From Acridotheres tristis (taxonomy: Eukaryota; Chordata; Aves; Passeriformes; Sturnidae), in contig CM072888.1 of NCBI GenBank assembly GCA_037013685.1, positions 8,041,034 through 8,105,033 of the forward strand: a stretch of 64,000 nt of DNA, written 5' to 3'. Positions 25,301 through 36,215 of the stretch are shown here, piece by piece. Below the pieces are notes generated by a model. That model made no database searches. It had not been told where the DNA came from and worked only from the letters and a program-made list of their open reading frames with translations. The stretch's first letter is position 1; every line of letters begins with the position of its first letter. A program made the translations under genes and the position numbers.

Positions 25301-28300
25301 ACCATAAAATTAATTAAATTCCAGTAAAAACAGCAGTCCCAGAGGATGACATCCAAATTGCCACAGACCAGTAGTTCATACATTTTCATGTTAATGTGTT
25401 TTGACAAATAGAAGTTTTTCTAGTTTTCAGATAGAGTTTTAAATTGTTTCCAGATAGCTTTATGAGACAGTAGCATGTGCCCCTCTCCAAATAAAACTTT
25501 GTTCCTCCATCTGTGATTTCAGAAGGGCTACCACAGCCACTGTGTACCTGAGAGGCTGAGACAGCCTTCTCTTATTCACAGAAAGACTGACAATCTCAGA
25601 GAGCAAGATTTTAACCAGAAAAAGAGATAACTTAGGAATTTGAGAGGAATCTGAGCAGTTTTTAAAAATTTTCTAGTTGATGCTCTTAGTTCATATGATT
25701 TAGTTTCAGGTTGTCCTGCAAAGACAGTCCTGGAAACAGTGTGTGCTAGGGAGGCCCATCAGCCTAAGAGCTGGAGAAAGCTAGAGATGCAACTACTCCA
25801 CCATGAATTTTAGCAGTGTATGTAATGCACTGACTCAGGATAAAACCAAAATACTCTTGTGATGTGCTGTGATACACAAAGACAGATGTTGCAACTATGT
25901 GCTTGCAATTATATGTACAGCCTATCTTTTGTACACAAAACTCAGACTATAACATGTTTTTTCATATTTTAGAGGCATGCATTTTGTACCTGGACAAAAT
26001 TCCTGAATGTGTGATAGAAATGAAGGCACAGACCCATGTAAAGGTTCTCTATTAACTGAGTTCCAACCCAGTGATAAGCTCTCCACATTTCCTTGTGGTA
26101 TATATACTAAGCTTTCTGCAAAAGAGAAGCTTTAAAAAAAAAAAAAAAAAATCACATATCAGCCCGAGAAGCAGCCTTTATTGTTCCACAAGCATGGAAA
26201 AGTCCCAATTCACAGCAAATTTCATACCATTTGGAAACTAACCATAGTTTCAAGCCAGACTATTCCATCTGAAATCCTTCAAGGCTGTTATAGTTCTGAT
26301 ATGAATTTGGATTCAAATGTTGTGGCTGCCTCATATGAAATTAACTACAAATACAGATCCAAGAACTCCTAGCTTTGCCAAAGTATCCAGAATCAGTTTG
26401 AAATAGTTCAATCTTTATTCTTAAACTGACCTTTTTTCTTAACCAAAACTTTCTCACAAATGATAAGACAAAAAGAGTGTGATAGAAAATAATTTTCCAA
26501 CCATCTTCCATAAAATATCCTATGAGCCTGTGTTTGCCATTTTTAGATCACATGAACAATTTCTTGCAATTTCGTGCAGTTAGAGCCACACTTTTAATCA
26601 ATCAGCTTGCAAGAGAATAACCATTTTTATGCCATGCACTCACTTTGGTTACTAAAGCTGGTTATTTATTATCTTGAGGCTGTAATTATTACTCACAAAG
26701 TAAAAATATAAAGTTTATCCTCTTCACCCTTTACAGGAGGAACATCCAAAAGAGCACACTGGGAGTGGCAATGGTGGTATAGAAAAAAAGCCTGAATTAT
26801 AATGATTTAAAAATTGTTTCTTCAAAGAAGTTCATGTTCATGTACCATGTGGATGGTGAAAACATTTTTTCTCCTTGTTCCCCAATGATTGCAGAGGATT
26901 TGCTATCTACCCAGATCACATATTCAGGTTGCCATAAATTAGATCATGTTAAATCTCCACCAGGTTTCTCTGATGTTTATGGACATTTTTCTATACTGCT
27001 TTTCCTATTGTTTCCCAAGCTTGTTCTGCTCTTTCTTCAGTGAGCAGTAATCACTATCCATGTCAGATAAATTGACTATCTGTGGTGGAATCCTCAAACT
27101 GGCTTATGGCTAAACATCCTTATGCTGAAGGTTTACAAATAACTTTCATCCCATCTACGGTCCCACTTAATTTTTATTTTTGTTTTACTTTTGATAAGTC
27201 AAAGGGGTATAGTTATGCTGATTACAAGGTAGGTAAATTACTGTCACAAGATGTGATACAGGTATTGATGTCAGAAAAGGAGCAGAAAAATTCAGAGTTT
27301 TATGGTCATCATAGATTTCCAAATACAACTATTTGAATGCAATGTCTAGCTCTGGAAGTAATTAGTGTCTTTGCAGTCATGCAAAAAAACCATGAAGGAA
27401 CACCTTGGAAGCATCAACAAAGCCTCCCCATTATCTTCCTGCATCCTTCTTAAATCCATAGTTAGGAAATGAAATTCTGTCTTTTCAGGCTGTTGTCCTA
27501 CTAGTTTTTTGTTATTTCCTTGTACTTCTTATGCATCTATGTCTTTTATTTCACTTCAGTTGTAAAGCTTTTATTGTTACAGTCACTTTCAAATTTCCTG
27601 CTTTTCAGAGCAGAAGTGGTGTCTAAGCCTCAGTATACTGTCATGATAACAGTAATTAAACAGCAGCAGCACTGAACTGACTAATATAGAAAATTATTTG
27701 TGTCCTGCCAATTGAATGGGAAGGTCAGAACATAAAGTTTCTGTTGTCTAACGCTCCTGACAGAAGCTCAACAGCCAGCATGAGTTTTGCTCTGATTTTA
27801 CAAGGATGCAAGGGATGCAACTTTTTGTTGTTTTCTTTCCATGTCGCTATAGAGGCTGTGTTGAGAGCGAAGATGGAGGTTGTAGAAGGATCAGGTGCAG
27901 CTGTGAAGGAGCAAGAACAGCACTGTTAGTTTCAGGAGTAGCACAGGGACATTTTTCCTGGGCATCTAGGGGCTGTTGTGTGCATATAGCTGCAATCTGT
28001 AAAGTTAAAGTTGCAATTGTTAAAAGTTGCTTTGGGAAGAGCAATTAAAAGGAAAGAATCAGCAGGGATTGCTTTTAAATCCTCTATTTTCTTATTCAGG
28101 AGTTCAGAATTTTCCCATTTACAAAGTTTCTTATTGTAGCCTATTAATTTGCAATTTAAACTATCAGCAAAAATGTACCAGAAGTTACTTTCTCCTATAC
28201 ACATAATGCATACACAGCCTTCTCTAGGAAACAAGAACTGCAGGGGTTGTATACAATTTTTGCTCTGTTTGTTGCATAATGCAGAAAATCCTGGTAATCT

Positions 28301-30560
28301 AAAACCTAAGCACTTTTATGAACCACCCTTCCTGGAGAGAAACATTTTATGTGTTTCAGTAATAGCCAGAAAATAAGTTTATAAAGTAACCAAAGATACA
28401 ATCACAATTTCAGAGCAAATCCTCACAAAGGTCCTGAACAGAGCATTCTGTGCTCTCCAGCAAGTGCCATTTTCCTTGCTATCTTGTTTGCACTTACAGT
28501 TGCTTTCTGTGTACATGACAATAGGGCCTGCAATTGAAAGCAGACAGTAAGGCAGGCATGACCAATAACACTTCACTGCTTTACCGATTCTTCAATAAAG
28601 TTGGAAAAATCAATTCAATTTCCAGCTTTTCTCGAAGAAGTGTTGCCCAACAAGATAGAGAATGATGAATGCTGATCTCTTCAAACCACTAAAGTATAAA
28701 CCATTACAAAAGGTTTTTTTTAATACAGCAGTGTGATAAAGCAGGCTTCTGTTGATGAATCTCAGTGATGAGGCTGTCCTAACGCTTATCTAAAACTGTG
28801 AAAAATGAAGTCATTAGTAAAAGTAAAATGCAAATATTACTGAATGCTGGAACATTTTTCTTCCCATGTTTCAGGTTGGATTTTCAACTTCCTATATGAC
28901 ATTTACATGAGATGAAAATAAGATGCATAAACTTAGTTTCTCCCCGTATCTCAGTAAAAATTAGTGAACGAAGAGAGTAGAAATGCCACCTGCTATTAAA
29001 CCAAAACTACCTGACAGGATAAAAGAGAAACCAGGACAGATGAGTGTCATATACAAAGCATGAAAAGAACACTGTAGTTACAATCCATAGACCGCTTTCT
29101 GTCTTTGAATACCTCAGGATGAAACAAGAAAATGAAAAGGGAGAGAATTTGCTGCCCCAATGCCAACCAAAGACTAATATCATAGTATCTCACAAATGCT
29201 GAAGTTAGGCTATTAGGATGCAGAATACTAATTTGACAGGTAATGCCTAGGTCACAAATCCTATTTACGGCCTCAATCTGTCCCTGACAATGTCTGGTTA
29301 TTTCAGGCTTAGTCCTGGGATGCAGCTTCTGTTCTGGTTTTACAGGCAACAAACTGTCCCTCTCTCCTAGTAGAAGAGGATGGGGAAAAAGAGCTGTGAA
29401 CTCACTCTGTGGAGTTTCCTCCTCTTCACTCTGAAGGAGGTTCCCTCATCAAATGGATTATGTTGCTCTGAAGTGTCCTCTGAGCAGGAGCTGTAGACAG
29501 GGCAGTTTGTCATTGCCTGGAGATATGTGTACCTACAATTGATCAATTTAGTCCCTTCTTAAGAATATGTGTAGGTTATTTTTTCTCTTAGTCTGGTTAG
29601 ACCTTAATGTAGCCTGATCTCATCTCAGACCATAGAAATGCATTTATGCTTCGAACTTGCAAGAAGCCTTCAGGCCTTACAAGCTTCTGGCCAGAAGAAA
29701 ACCCTGAAGTGTAGCTGTCATCAGTGCAGACATTATGGGAGTAGCACATTTGTCTTTTGCTTTCCATGCCACTGTCTCATATGATATCAAATTTTAAGAT
29801 GAAGTTTTGATCTATTATCCACAGGTTATCTTTTGGCATTTTGTCTTATCAAAAAGTAGTTTATAAAAAGCTTAAAGAGAATGGTCAACAACTTCCTCTC
29901 CAAGCCACCACTTTCCTTTGAAGGTTTATTTCATCTGTTTAAGTCTTGATAATGGACTGGGTATGCACAGAAGATGTATTCCTTTGATGTGATGTTGAGC
30001 AGTAGGGTGGGAAGATATACTAAACATAGATCCAAATAAATAAGTCCAAAGTAGACTACCAAAAGAATGCACTTCACTGCACATGTTCCTTTGTACTGAA
30101 ACAGGAGAAAATAAAAAGTAGGATAGATGGAAATCACATTAATATATGTTTCAGGGGGGGATTCTCAGGTAACAATATTTGTAATTATAATATTCATAAA
30201 TACAAGTCTGAGCATCTAAAAAATAAAAAATAATGCATAAAACTGTTCCTTTTTTTAGTTATTTGTCTTAGTGAGGGGGAAAACCTGTACTAGGCATTCA
30301 GAGACATTAAGATCTTGGTTTTCTTCATTGCAAGTTAATTTAGATATATTGTTTAATTGTACAATTGATATGGTTCCTATCAGAGACAAGTGGTTCTGAA
30401 CAATATCTTGGTTAGAGAGGACACAGATCACTGTCTCCCAGTATAGGACAGCATGACTACCTACATCACTCAGTAGGTTTGTATAGTGTAGTGAGATGGG
30501 TTTAGCACTGCCAGTTTTGCAGGCACAAAGATGCTGCTGGGTTCTTGAATGCCTCTAATT
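22380..30560. other. AT-rich non-coding DNA with an A18 run
   Basis: No gene is supportable. A homopolymer A run lies at 26134-26151. Several 60-100 codon frames overlap on both strands around 27.7-28.4 kb without recognisable motifs. Confidence 0.6.
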
Positions 30561-30584
30561 ATGTTGAAGACTAGGGTGGGGGTT

Positions 30585-30608
30585 ATAAATGGATCACAGA
30601 ATATATAT
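30585..30608 (-). mobile_element. Left piece of an old CR1 3' end, split by an LTR
   Basis: The bases GGATCACAGAAT just before the LTR are the start of the typical reverse-complemented CR1 3' end (ATCACAGAAT followed by GGTTTGGATTGG). The rest of this CR1 resumes on the far side of the LTR at about 31157. The piece is too short to be sure of on its own; the case rests on the two halves fitting together. Confidence 0.5.
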
Positions 30609-31156
30609 TGCCTGGGTTTCACCCCAGCTGGCAACTGAGGCCCAGGCAGTGCTTGCTCAATCCCCCATCAGCACGAGCAGGGAGAGAATCAGAAGGGTAA
30701 AAGGTAGGGTTGAGATAAAGACAATATATGGAGAAAGCAAAAGACACACGCACAAGCAAAGGAAACGAAGGAATTAATTCAGTGCTTCCCATGGGCAGGA
30801 AGGTGTTCAGCCATTTCCAGTCCCATCACGGTGACTTGGGCAGACAAAACCATCACTCCAAATGTTCCCCCCTTCCTCTTCCTTCTCTCTGCTTTATATA
30901 CTATATAATGATGTCATATGGTCTGGAATATCCCTTTGGCCAGCGGGGGTCACCTGTCCTGGCTGTGTCCCCCTCCCACCCTCCCAGACACTCCCACCTT
31001 CCTCACCAGCACAGCTGGCATGAAAAGCAGAGAAGGCCTTGGCTCAGCAATAACAAAAACATCTCTGTGTTATTTATTTGCTCGGCACAAATCCAAAACA
31101 CAGCCCCATAGCAGCCACTGGGAAGGAAATCAACTCTACCCCAGCCAAAATCAGCA
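30609..31156 (+). mobile_element. Solo LTR of an avian endogenous retrovirus
   Basis: The segment begins TGCCTGGGTTTCACCCC and ends CCAGCCAAAATCAGCA. I recognise the general form of a common avian ERV LTR: the GGCAACTGAGG block, TTGAGATAAAGACA, CCATGGGCAGG, then ATGATGTCATATGG, GGAATATCCCTTTGG and CCAAAACACAGCCCCATA. A TATA-like TTTATATA at 30893-30900 marks a plus-strand promoter region. No canonical AATAAA follows. No retroviral coding region lies beside it. The 127- and 99-codon frames inside are not genes. The exact family name needs a repeat library. Confidence 0.88.
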
Positions 31157-31325
31157 GAGTAGTTTGGATTGGAAGAGACATCAGGAGGTCTCTTGTACTT
31201 CCCCAGAGCAGAATTAACTCGGAAATAAGACCAGGTTGCTCAGGGGTTTAACCAGGAAGACCCTGAAAGCTCTGATGGCGGAGACAACCTCTCTGTGCAA
31301 CAACGTAAGATTATCCGGGAAGGAA
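31157..31325 (-). mobile_element. CR1 LINE 3'-end fragment, reverse orientation
   Basis: AGTTTGGATTGGAAGAGACATC is the reverse complement of the conserved CR1 tail. Further on, GACCAGGTTGCTCAGGGGTTTAACC and ACAACCTCTCTGTGCAACAACG match the usual order of CR1 3' blocks, in diverged form. This is a 5'-truncated, non-coding relic. The LTR at 30609-31156 separates it from its own terminus. Confidence 0.72.
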
Positions 31326-31329
31326 CATT

Positions 31330-33610
31330 ATTTTTCCAAATTTGATCCACCAGAGCAATCTTAAATTAAACATTTCTTTTGTCTTTCTAATTTTATAGCT
31401 AAAAACAAGAAATTGGAAAGGTTTCATTAGAAATGGATGTAGTGGTTTTCCTCCTCTGTGGACTGGAACAACATCTTTCTGTCCTTGCATGTTATCATAA
31501 GACCAGTCTGGAATCTGCTGAAATTTAGGGGACTTGGGCCCAAGTGAAAATATTCCGAAAAGATAATTTGATTTGATTTGCTGGACTAACCTTCAGATAA
31601 TAGGAGTGAACAGAAAAAATTTTTAAAAGACAATGAATTTGAAATCAAATATTATTTGACTACAGGGAAACAAGAAGCCTCTTCACCATTTATAATATGT
31701 GTCTGAAAGATCATCAATACAACATTATTAGTCCTATTAATGATGATTATTAGCTTATTCCATAATTGAATTGATATTTAATCAAACAGTGTAAGCTATA
31801 TTCCTGTGTAAAATGTAAAAATAGAGAAATTAATTAAGTATAGGGAAAGATCAGAAAAGGAACAGGATTTTCTTTGTCAAAACTGTTAAAAAATTCTCTC
31901 GAACACCAGTGGCTGTTAAACAAATACCTTGCAGTAACCAATGACTAGACAGTATTAGTTGAACATTTACTTTTGTAAGAACTTCAGTATAAATATAATT
32001 TAATATAATTTAATAATTTAATAGACATATTTCACCAGTTAAAAATATTGCATGTGATTACTTGTATTTATTTCTGGAAGGAAAAAAAAAAAAAAGAAAG
32101 AAGTGGTATTCCTCTTCTTTGGTTAATCAATTGTTCTTGCATTTCTGTGAGATTTGGGGCCTTATTCCCACAGTCACCAATATAGAATATGCATACATTT
32201 TATCAGAGGAAGAAAGTATTTTTCAGCCTAGATGATCCATCAAACAAACAGTGCAGAGCTGGAATGGTACAAGTTTGTCATCCAAAAGTCAAATTTGTGA
32301 TAGAAAGCTCCGCATATTCATCATTTCCTTCACTGCATTCAAACTCCATTTGATGAGACTGGCTTACAGTCCACATCACTGGCTTTTCTGAATTGCATTG
32401 CCCTTCTAAAGCCATGAGATTGATTACTAATACTCACACAGTAGTATGGTCATCAGACCATAAATGAGAAAACAAAAAAATATTATCAAGCATAGTAGAA
32501 TCTGTAAAGTTTTATCTATAATGTACATATAAGCAAAGACAAAAGAGTGAATGAGGTTGTGGAGATACAAACCTTGACTTTTGACTTCTGGCAACAAATG
32601 AGAAATCCTGAAATTTAAGCACTAATACAAAGCATTTGCATACTTGGTGAATATATTAAGTGAATTGTAATGAAATTGTTTTCTTTTCCTCATAGCATTT
32701 GTTCAACTGAAGAGGTTTTTTATGCAGAAAGGGGAGGTGATTTTAATATAGGGATACTGCCAATTGCAAAATCTTTGGTGGAGAATTTTTTTCTGTGCTT
32801 AATATGCATTGTTTTTACGTTATTGAATTTATGTGGGACACAGCACAAATTGCTCAGTACAAAGGTCTTGTTTCTACTTGCATGGAGAGGAGATCTGGGC
32901 AGAGAGAAAATGCAATCCCTGGGAAATGTCCCATCTCTATATAATACATCTTGTTAACACCAGGGAGTCACAGTAGTTGAAGTAATTAGATATGGCTTTG
33001 TTCCTTCCACCTAAAGGAGAAGCCATGTGGTGGTGAAATATAAAAGAAAATTGCTAGACCACATGTATTGCAGTTATCTATTTTCACTGAGTTGTTTTCT
33101 GATGCAAAATGCTTACTCCAGAATATCGGCATCTGCAAAAAAGGAACATTTATATGTTGTTAGGTCAAAATTCCGGGTATGCTTTTGAACTTAAGTCACA
33201 TCATCACTGGCAAGTATGTAAAATGCTTCAAAATGGACTTCGGTAAGAAAATATGCAGGTATATGCTGCTTCCTCTTGGCAGATATTGCCAGTTTTCAAA
33301 GGGAAAATGAAAATTCGTCATTTCCTACTAGACTGAGGATTGATTAGCACAAAGATATTTTTGAATCAAATCTGTTTTTATGAGTTCATGAAAAGTCCAT
33401 AAAAAATCAAAGCAATCCTTTTAAAAATAAGTCAATTATGAATCAAATAGGATTTCTCACAACACAAATTGCTACATTGAACAAGAGAGGAATATAAATG
33501 AAAAAAACAAAAAAACCCAAAAACATAGGAACTGGGTGATACTATATTTGGTGTTACAGCTTCATCAGTATTACAGTCTGGTTATTAAAATAATTACAGA
33601 GATACCTCAG
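31330..33610. other. AT-rich non-coding DNA, no gene seen
   Basis: No frame above about 95 codons and no recognisable element. A short A-rich run (A15 with one G) lies at about 32082-32100. Confidence 0.6.
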
Positions 33611-33614
33611 ATCG

Positions 33615-34476
33615 AATTCAGGTTCAAATGCTACCATATGCTTAAGTCAATTGTATGGATTTAATTTCAGAGCAAATGTGAGGAAACGAGCAAGAAAGAC
33701 AAAGAGAGTGGCAGGTAAAGAAGAAAATACTATCACACCATGGATACTGATGGCATCCTGTTGATGCATTTCCTCTGGTCTGCTTGGTGGAGGGGATCTC
33801 AAAAAACACAGCACCCAAAGGACAAAAGTGCAATTTGCCCAGGCGGGAAGGCCCAGGTTCCTCTCCTGTCAGGGACAAGTCTGGCACAGCCATGGCAGCA
33901 GCCTCTGGCTCTGCTGCATCCCTTTGCATCAGGAGCAGTGCTGTGCTGCAAGGCCTCAGCAGTGAGTCTGGGCGGCGCTTTGAGGCTCTTGGATGGATTC
34001 TGGCCCCTCCTCAGGTGTCCCTCACGGCAATGTGCCATGGATGTGGCCTTCCCGGGCTGGGGATTTTCCAGCGGAGCCAGTTTGTGTGAGGAAGGATGGG
34101 TGTTGACTGCCTGTGAGCAGAGGTTCCCCCACAGCCCCAGAACTCTCGTCCTCCCTGGCTGGCTGTGGGCAGTGTGTGTGCAAAGGTGGACTCAGCAGAT
34201 GAGCCTGTGGGCTACGGCCTCCCCCAGCCCCAGCCTGGCCCCAGCTGATTTTCAGCACAGCTGCTGGGTTTGGCTTCATTTGGATACATTCTCCTGCCTC
34301 AGTCTTGTGTCCTTGTCTGTAAGCCAGAGAGAATTGATCAATGGTGTCACCTTTATGGTACCTCAGGTGTTGTTAGGCCGCTCAAGTCCCGGACCAAAGC
34401 TGCAGTCAGGTGAAGGAGGGGTGGGCTGGGGTGGTCTCAGCCTCTTTATTCAGTTTAGCCATAATGTGCAAATCTC
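33615..34476. repeat. Direct repeat copy A (LTR-like, GC-rich)
   Basis: This copy pairs with copy B at a constant offset of 3518 bp. From about 33834 to 34408 the two copies are about 95% identical by eye and need no gap. To the left (33615-33833) the match is weak and patchy. To the right, 34434-34476 (GTCTCAGCCTCTTTA, then GTTTAGCCATAATG) matches 38482-38523 rather than the contiguous bases of copy B. The high-identity block ends in GCTGCAGTCA. A 453-codon plus-strand frame runs through this repeat and into the CR1, and is rejected as a gene. Confidence 0.85.
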
Positions 34477-34960
34477 CTTCCTGGCAGCGTTTAAGCCATT
34501 TGCCATCACATTTCCGTGTGTGCCAGCGCTGCTGAGCCCAGAGCCCTGTGAGGCCCGGTGCCCCAGGACAGAGCCCCCCGAGCCCCACAGTGCCAGGCCT
34601 GGCTTTGCAGGCTGGGCTGTGCGGGGCCAGAGGAATTGTCCGGATGGACGCAGGCAGGGAGTTGTGGTCAGCGGCTCCATGGGTGGCTGCAGGCCAGGGA
34701 TGAGGGGTGTCCCTCAGGGAGGGCTCTGCCTCGGCCCCGGGGCTCTGCAATGGCTTTTCCAATGGCACAGAGAGGGGCTGGAGCTGCCCTCAGCAGGGCC
34801 TTTGCAGGGGACAGGAAGCCGAGCGGGGCAGGGGCTGAGGAGAAGCACTTGGGGTGCGCAGGGAGGAGAAGCTGAGCGCGAGCCGGCAGTGGGTGCTGCC
34901 AGCCCAGAAAGCAGCCGTGGGCTGGGCTGCATGGAAAGGGGCAAAGGGCAGCAGCCAAGG
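34477..34960. other. GC-rich spacer between repeat A and CR1 fragment
   Basis: About 480 bp of GC-rich sequence without stops in several frames, which follows from composition. I do not recognise it. The 120-codon minus frame 34768-34406 overlaps the repeat and shows no motif. Confidence 0.45.
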
Positions 34961-34964
34961 GAGG

Positions 34965-35167
34965 TGAGCGTGGCCCTCTGGGCCATTTTTGTGAGACCCT
35001 GCCTGGAGCACGACATGCGTGTGTGGGGGCCCCAGCATAAGGAGGACGTGGACCTGCAAGAAGGAGTTCAGAGGACTGAGAGGGAGAGAAAGAGGGAGTA
35101 GGAAAATTAGATGGAACTAGATGATTTTTGATGTCCTTCCCAACCCGTAAGTATACTATGACTCTAA
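34965..35167 (+). mobile_element. CR1 LINE 3' end, plus orientation
   Basis: GTGAGACCCTGCCTGGAGCA, GGGGCCCCAGCATAAGGAGG and ACGTGGACCTGCAAG are diverged forms of conserved CR1 3' blocks. The copy finishes with GGAACTAGATGATTTTTGATG, TCCTTCCCAACCC and a terminal TACTATGACTCT, the usual CR1 tail with its octamer. It is 5'-truncated and non-coding. The purine-rich AGAGGGAGAGAAAGAGGGAG at 35078-35097 replaces much of the usual intermediate part, so there is also an internal deletion. Confidence 0.85.
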
Positions 35168-35224
35168 AAGATGTGGGGATGTTTACTTCAACTTGACTTA
35201 CTCATAATATTATTAGCATAATAT

Positions 35225-35548
35225 TTGATTTATTTTAGTTTTTATTATAATACTTTACTTCTACTACTGTTTCTTCTCTTTGTCCTTCTGCCTTTCTTCT
35301 CCTTGTACTTTTCCCTTTCCTCCTTCTTCTTCATTTTCTTCTTCTTTTGCTTTTCCTTCTTCTATTCTTATTCATCTTATTATTTGTATTCTTCTTATTC
35401 TTCTTCCTATTCTTATTCCTATACTTATTCCTATTCTTATTCCTATACTTATACCTATTCTTATTCAATTTCTTTCTATTCTTAATTCCTATCCTTATTT
35501 ACTGCTACTGTTTCTTAATCTTCTTCATATTCTTCTAATTATTCCTAG
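35225..35548. repeat. Pyrimidine-rich degenerate repeat, (TTCTTATTCCTA)n type
   Basis: CTT and TTC triplets grade into hexamer units TTCTTA, TTCCTA and TACTTA over about 320 bp, clearest at 35385-35470. It begins about 60 bp after the CR1 tail. The 86- and 111-codon frames (Tyr/Ser- and Leu/Ile-rich) are artefacts. On the minus strand it gives many near-AATAAG words, and a true AATAAA lies at 35234-35229. Confidence 0.92.
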
Positions 35549-35560
35549 TCTAATTTTTTT

Positions 35561-35605
35561 GTGTGTGTGTATTTTTGGGGGATTTTGGTTTGGTTTTTTT
35601 TTTCC
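35561..35605. repeat. GT / T-rich tract
   Basis: A short (GT)4, then TTTTTGGGGGATTTTGG and a T10 run at 35594-35603. Read on the minus strand this is A10 followed by A/CC, downstream of the putative gene. It could be either a retrocopy tail or just another tract of the type found across the window. Confidence 0.8.
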
Positions 35606-35819
35606 CTGCTACTAGTTGTTTGCATGGACGGTTCTGATGTTAAAGCAGGAGCTTTTCCTGGAAGAGCTGTCCAGCGTCAGACGATGTTGTTCTGGGAGGT
35701 GGTGGAGTCGCTCTCTCTGCAGGGTGTTGAGTCGTCCGGATGTGGCGGCTGGGGCCACGGTCTCAGGGCGATGGTGGTGGTGCCCGACGCTGGGTGGGAC
35801 CGGAGCGGCAGGCAGGTTT

Positions 35820-36215
35820 GGGGGGCTGGCTGAGCGCCTTGGATGGTGCAAAGCAGGCGGGTCCCGCTGAGGCTGCAGGGCCGTGCGCGGGCCAAGGCCG
35901 CCCGTGTGGCTCGCTCAGGCCGGGCACGGCTGCGGGCCGGCCGCCATGGGAGAGGCCCGGGCTGGCGCCGGCCGCGGCCCCTACTGCTCGGTGTGCGGAG
36001 CCAGGCAGGGGCAGCGGCAGAGGCGGCGCAGCGCCCGCAGTGCCCGCCGCAGCCGCGATGGCCGCCTCTTGATGGGCACGGGCGCCTCCACACGGGCAGG
36101 GGAGGCGCAGCACGGCCCTGGGGAGCTCGGCTCGGCTGGTGCCGGCTCAACCCAGGCCTCGCGAGGGGCAGCCCCGGGGAACCCGCCTGCGGCCAAACCT
36201 GCCCATCGTCGCTCT
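35820..36215. other. CpG-rich island
   Basis: CpG density is far above the rest of the window (CGCGGGCC, CCGGCCGC and GCCGCGGCC words). It covers the last third and the 3' flank of the minus-strand gene rather than its promoter. A plus-strand ATG at 35946 within GGCCGCCATGGGAG has an ideal Kozak context, but the reading frame from it is most likely the antisense shadow of the gene. Confidence 0.7.

Noticed and set aside
30728..31217. 127- and 99-codon plus-strand frames
   Set aside because: They lie inside the LTR and run into the CR1 relic.
33740..35101. 453-codon plus-strand open frame, the longest in the window
   Set aside because: It runs through repeat copy A and into a CR1 3' end. Openness follows from GC-rich, stop-poor composition, and copy B breaks the same frame into shorter pieces.
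35225..35615. Tyr/Ser- and Leu/Ile-rich frames resembling membrane proteins
   Set aside because: They are translations of the pyrimidine-rich repeat.
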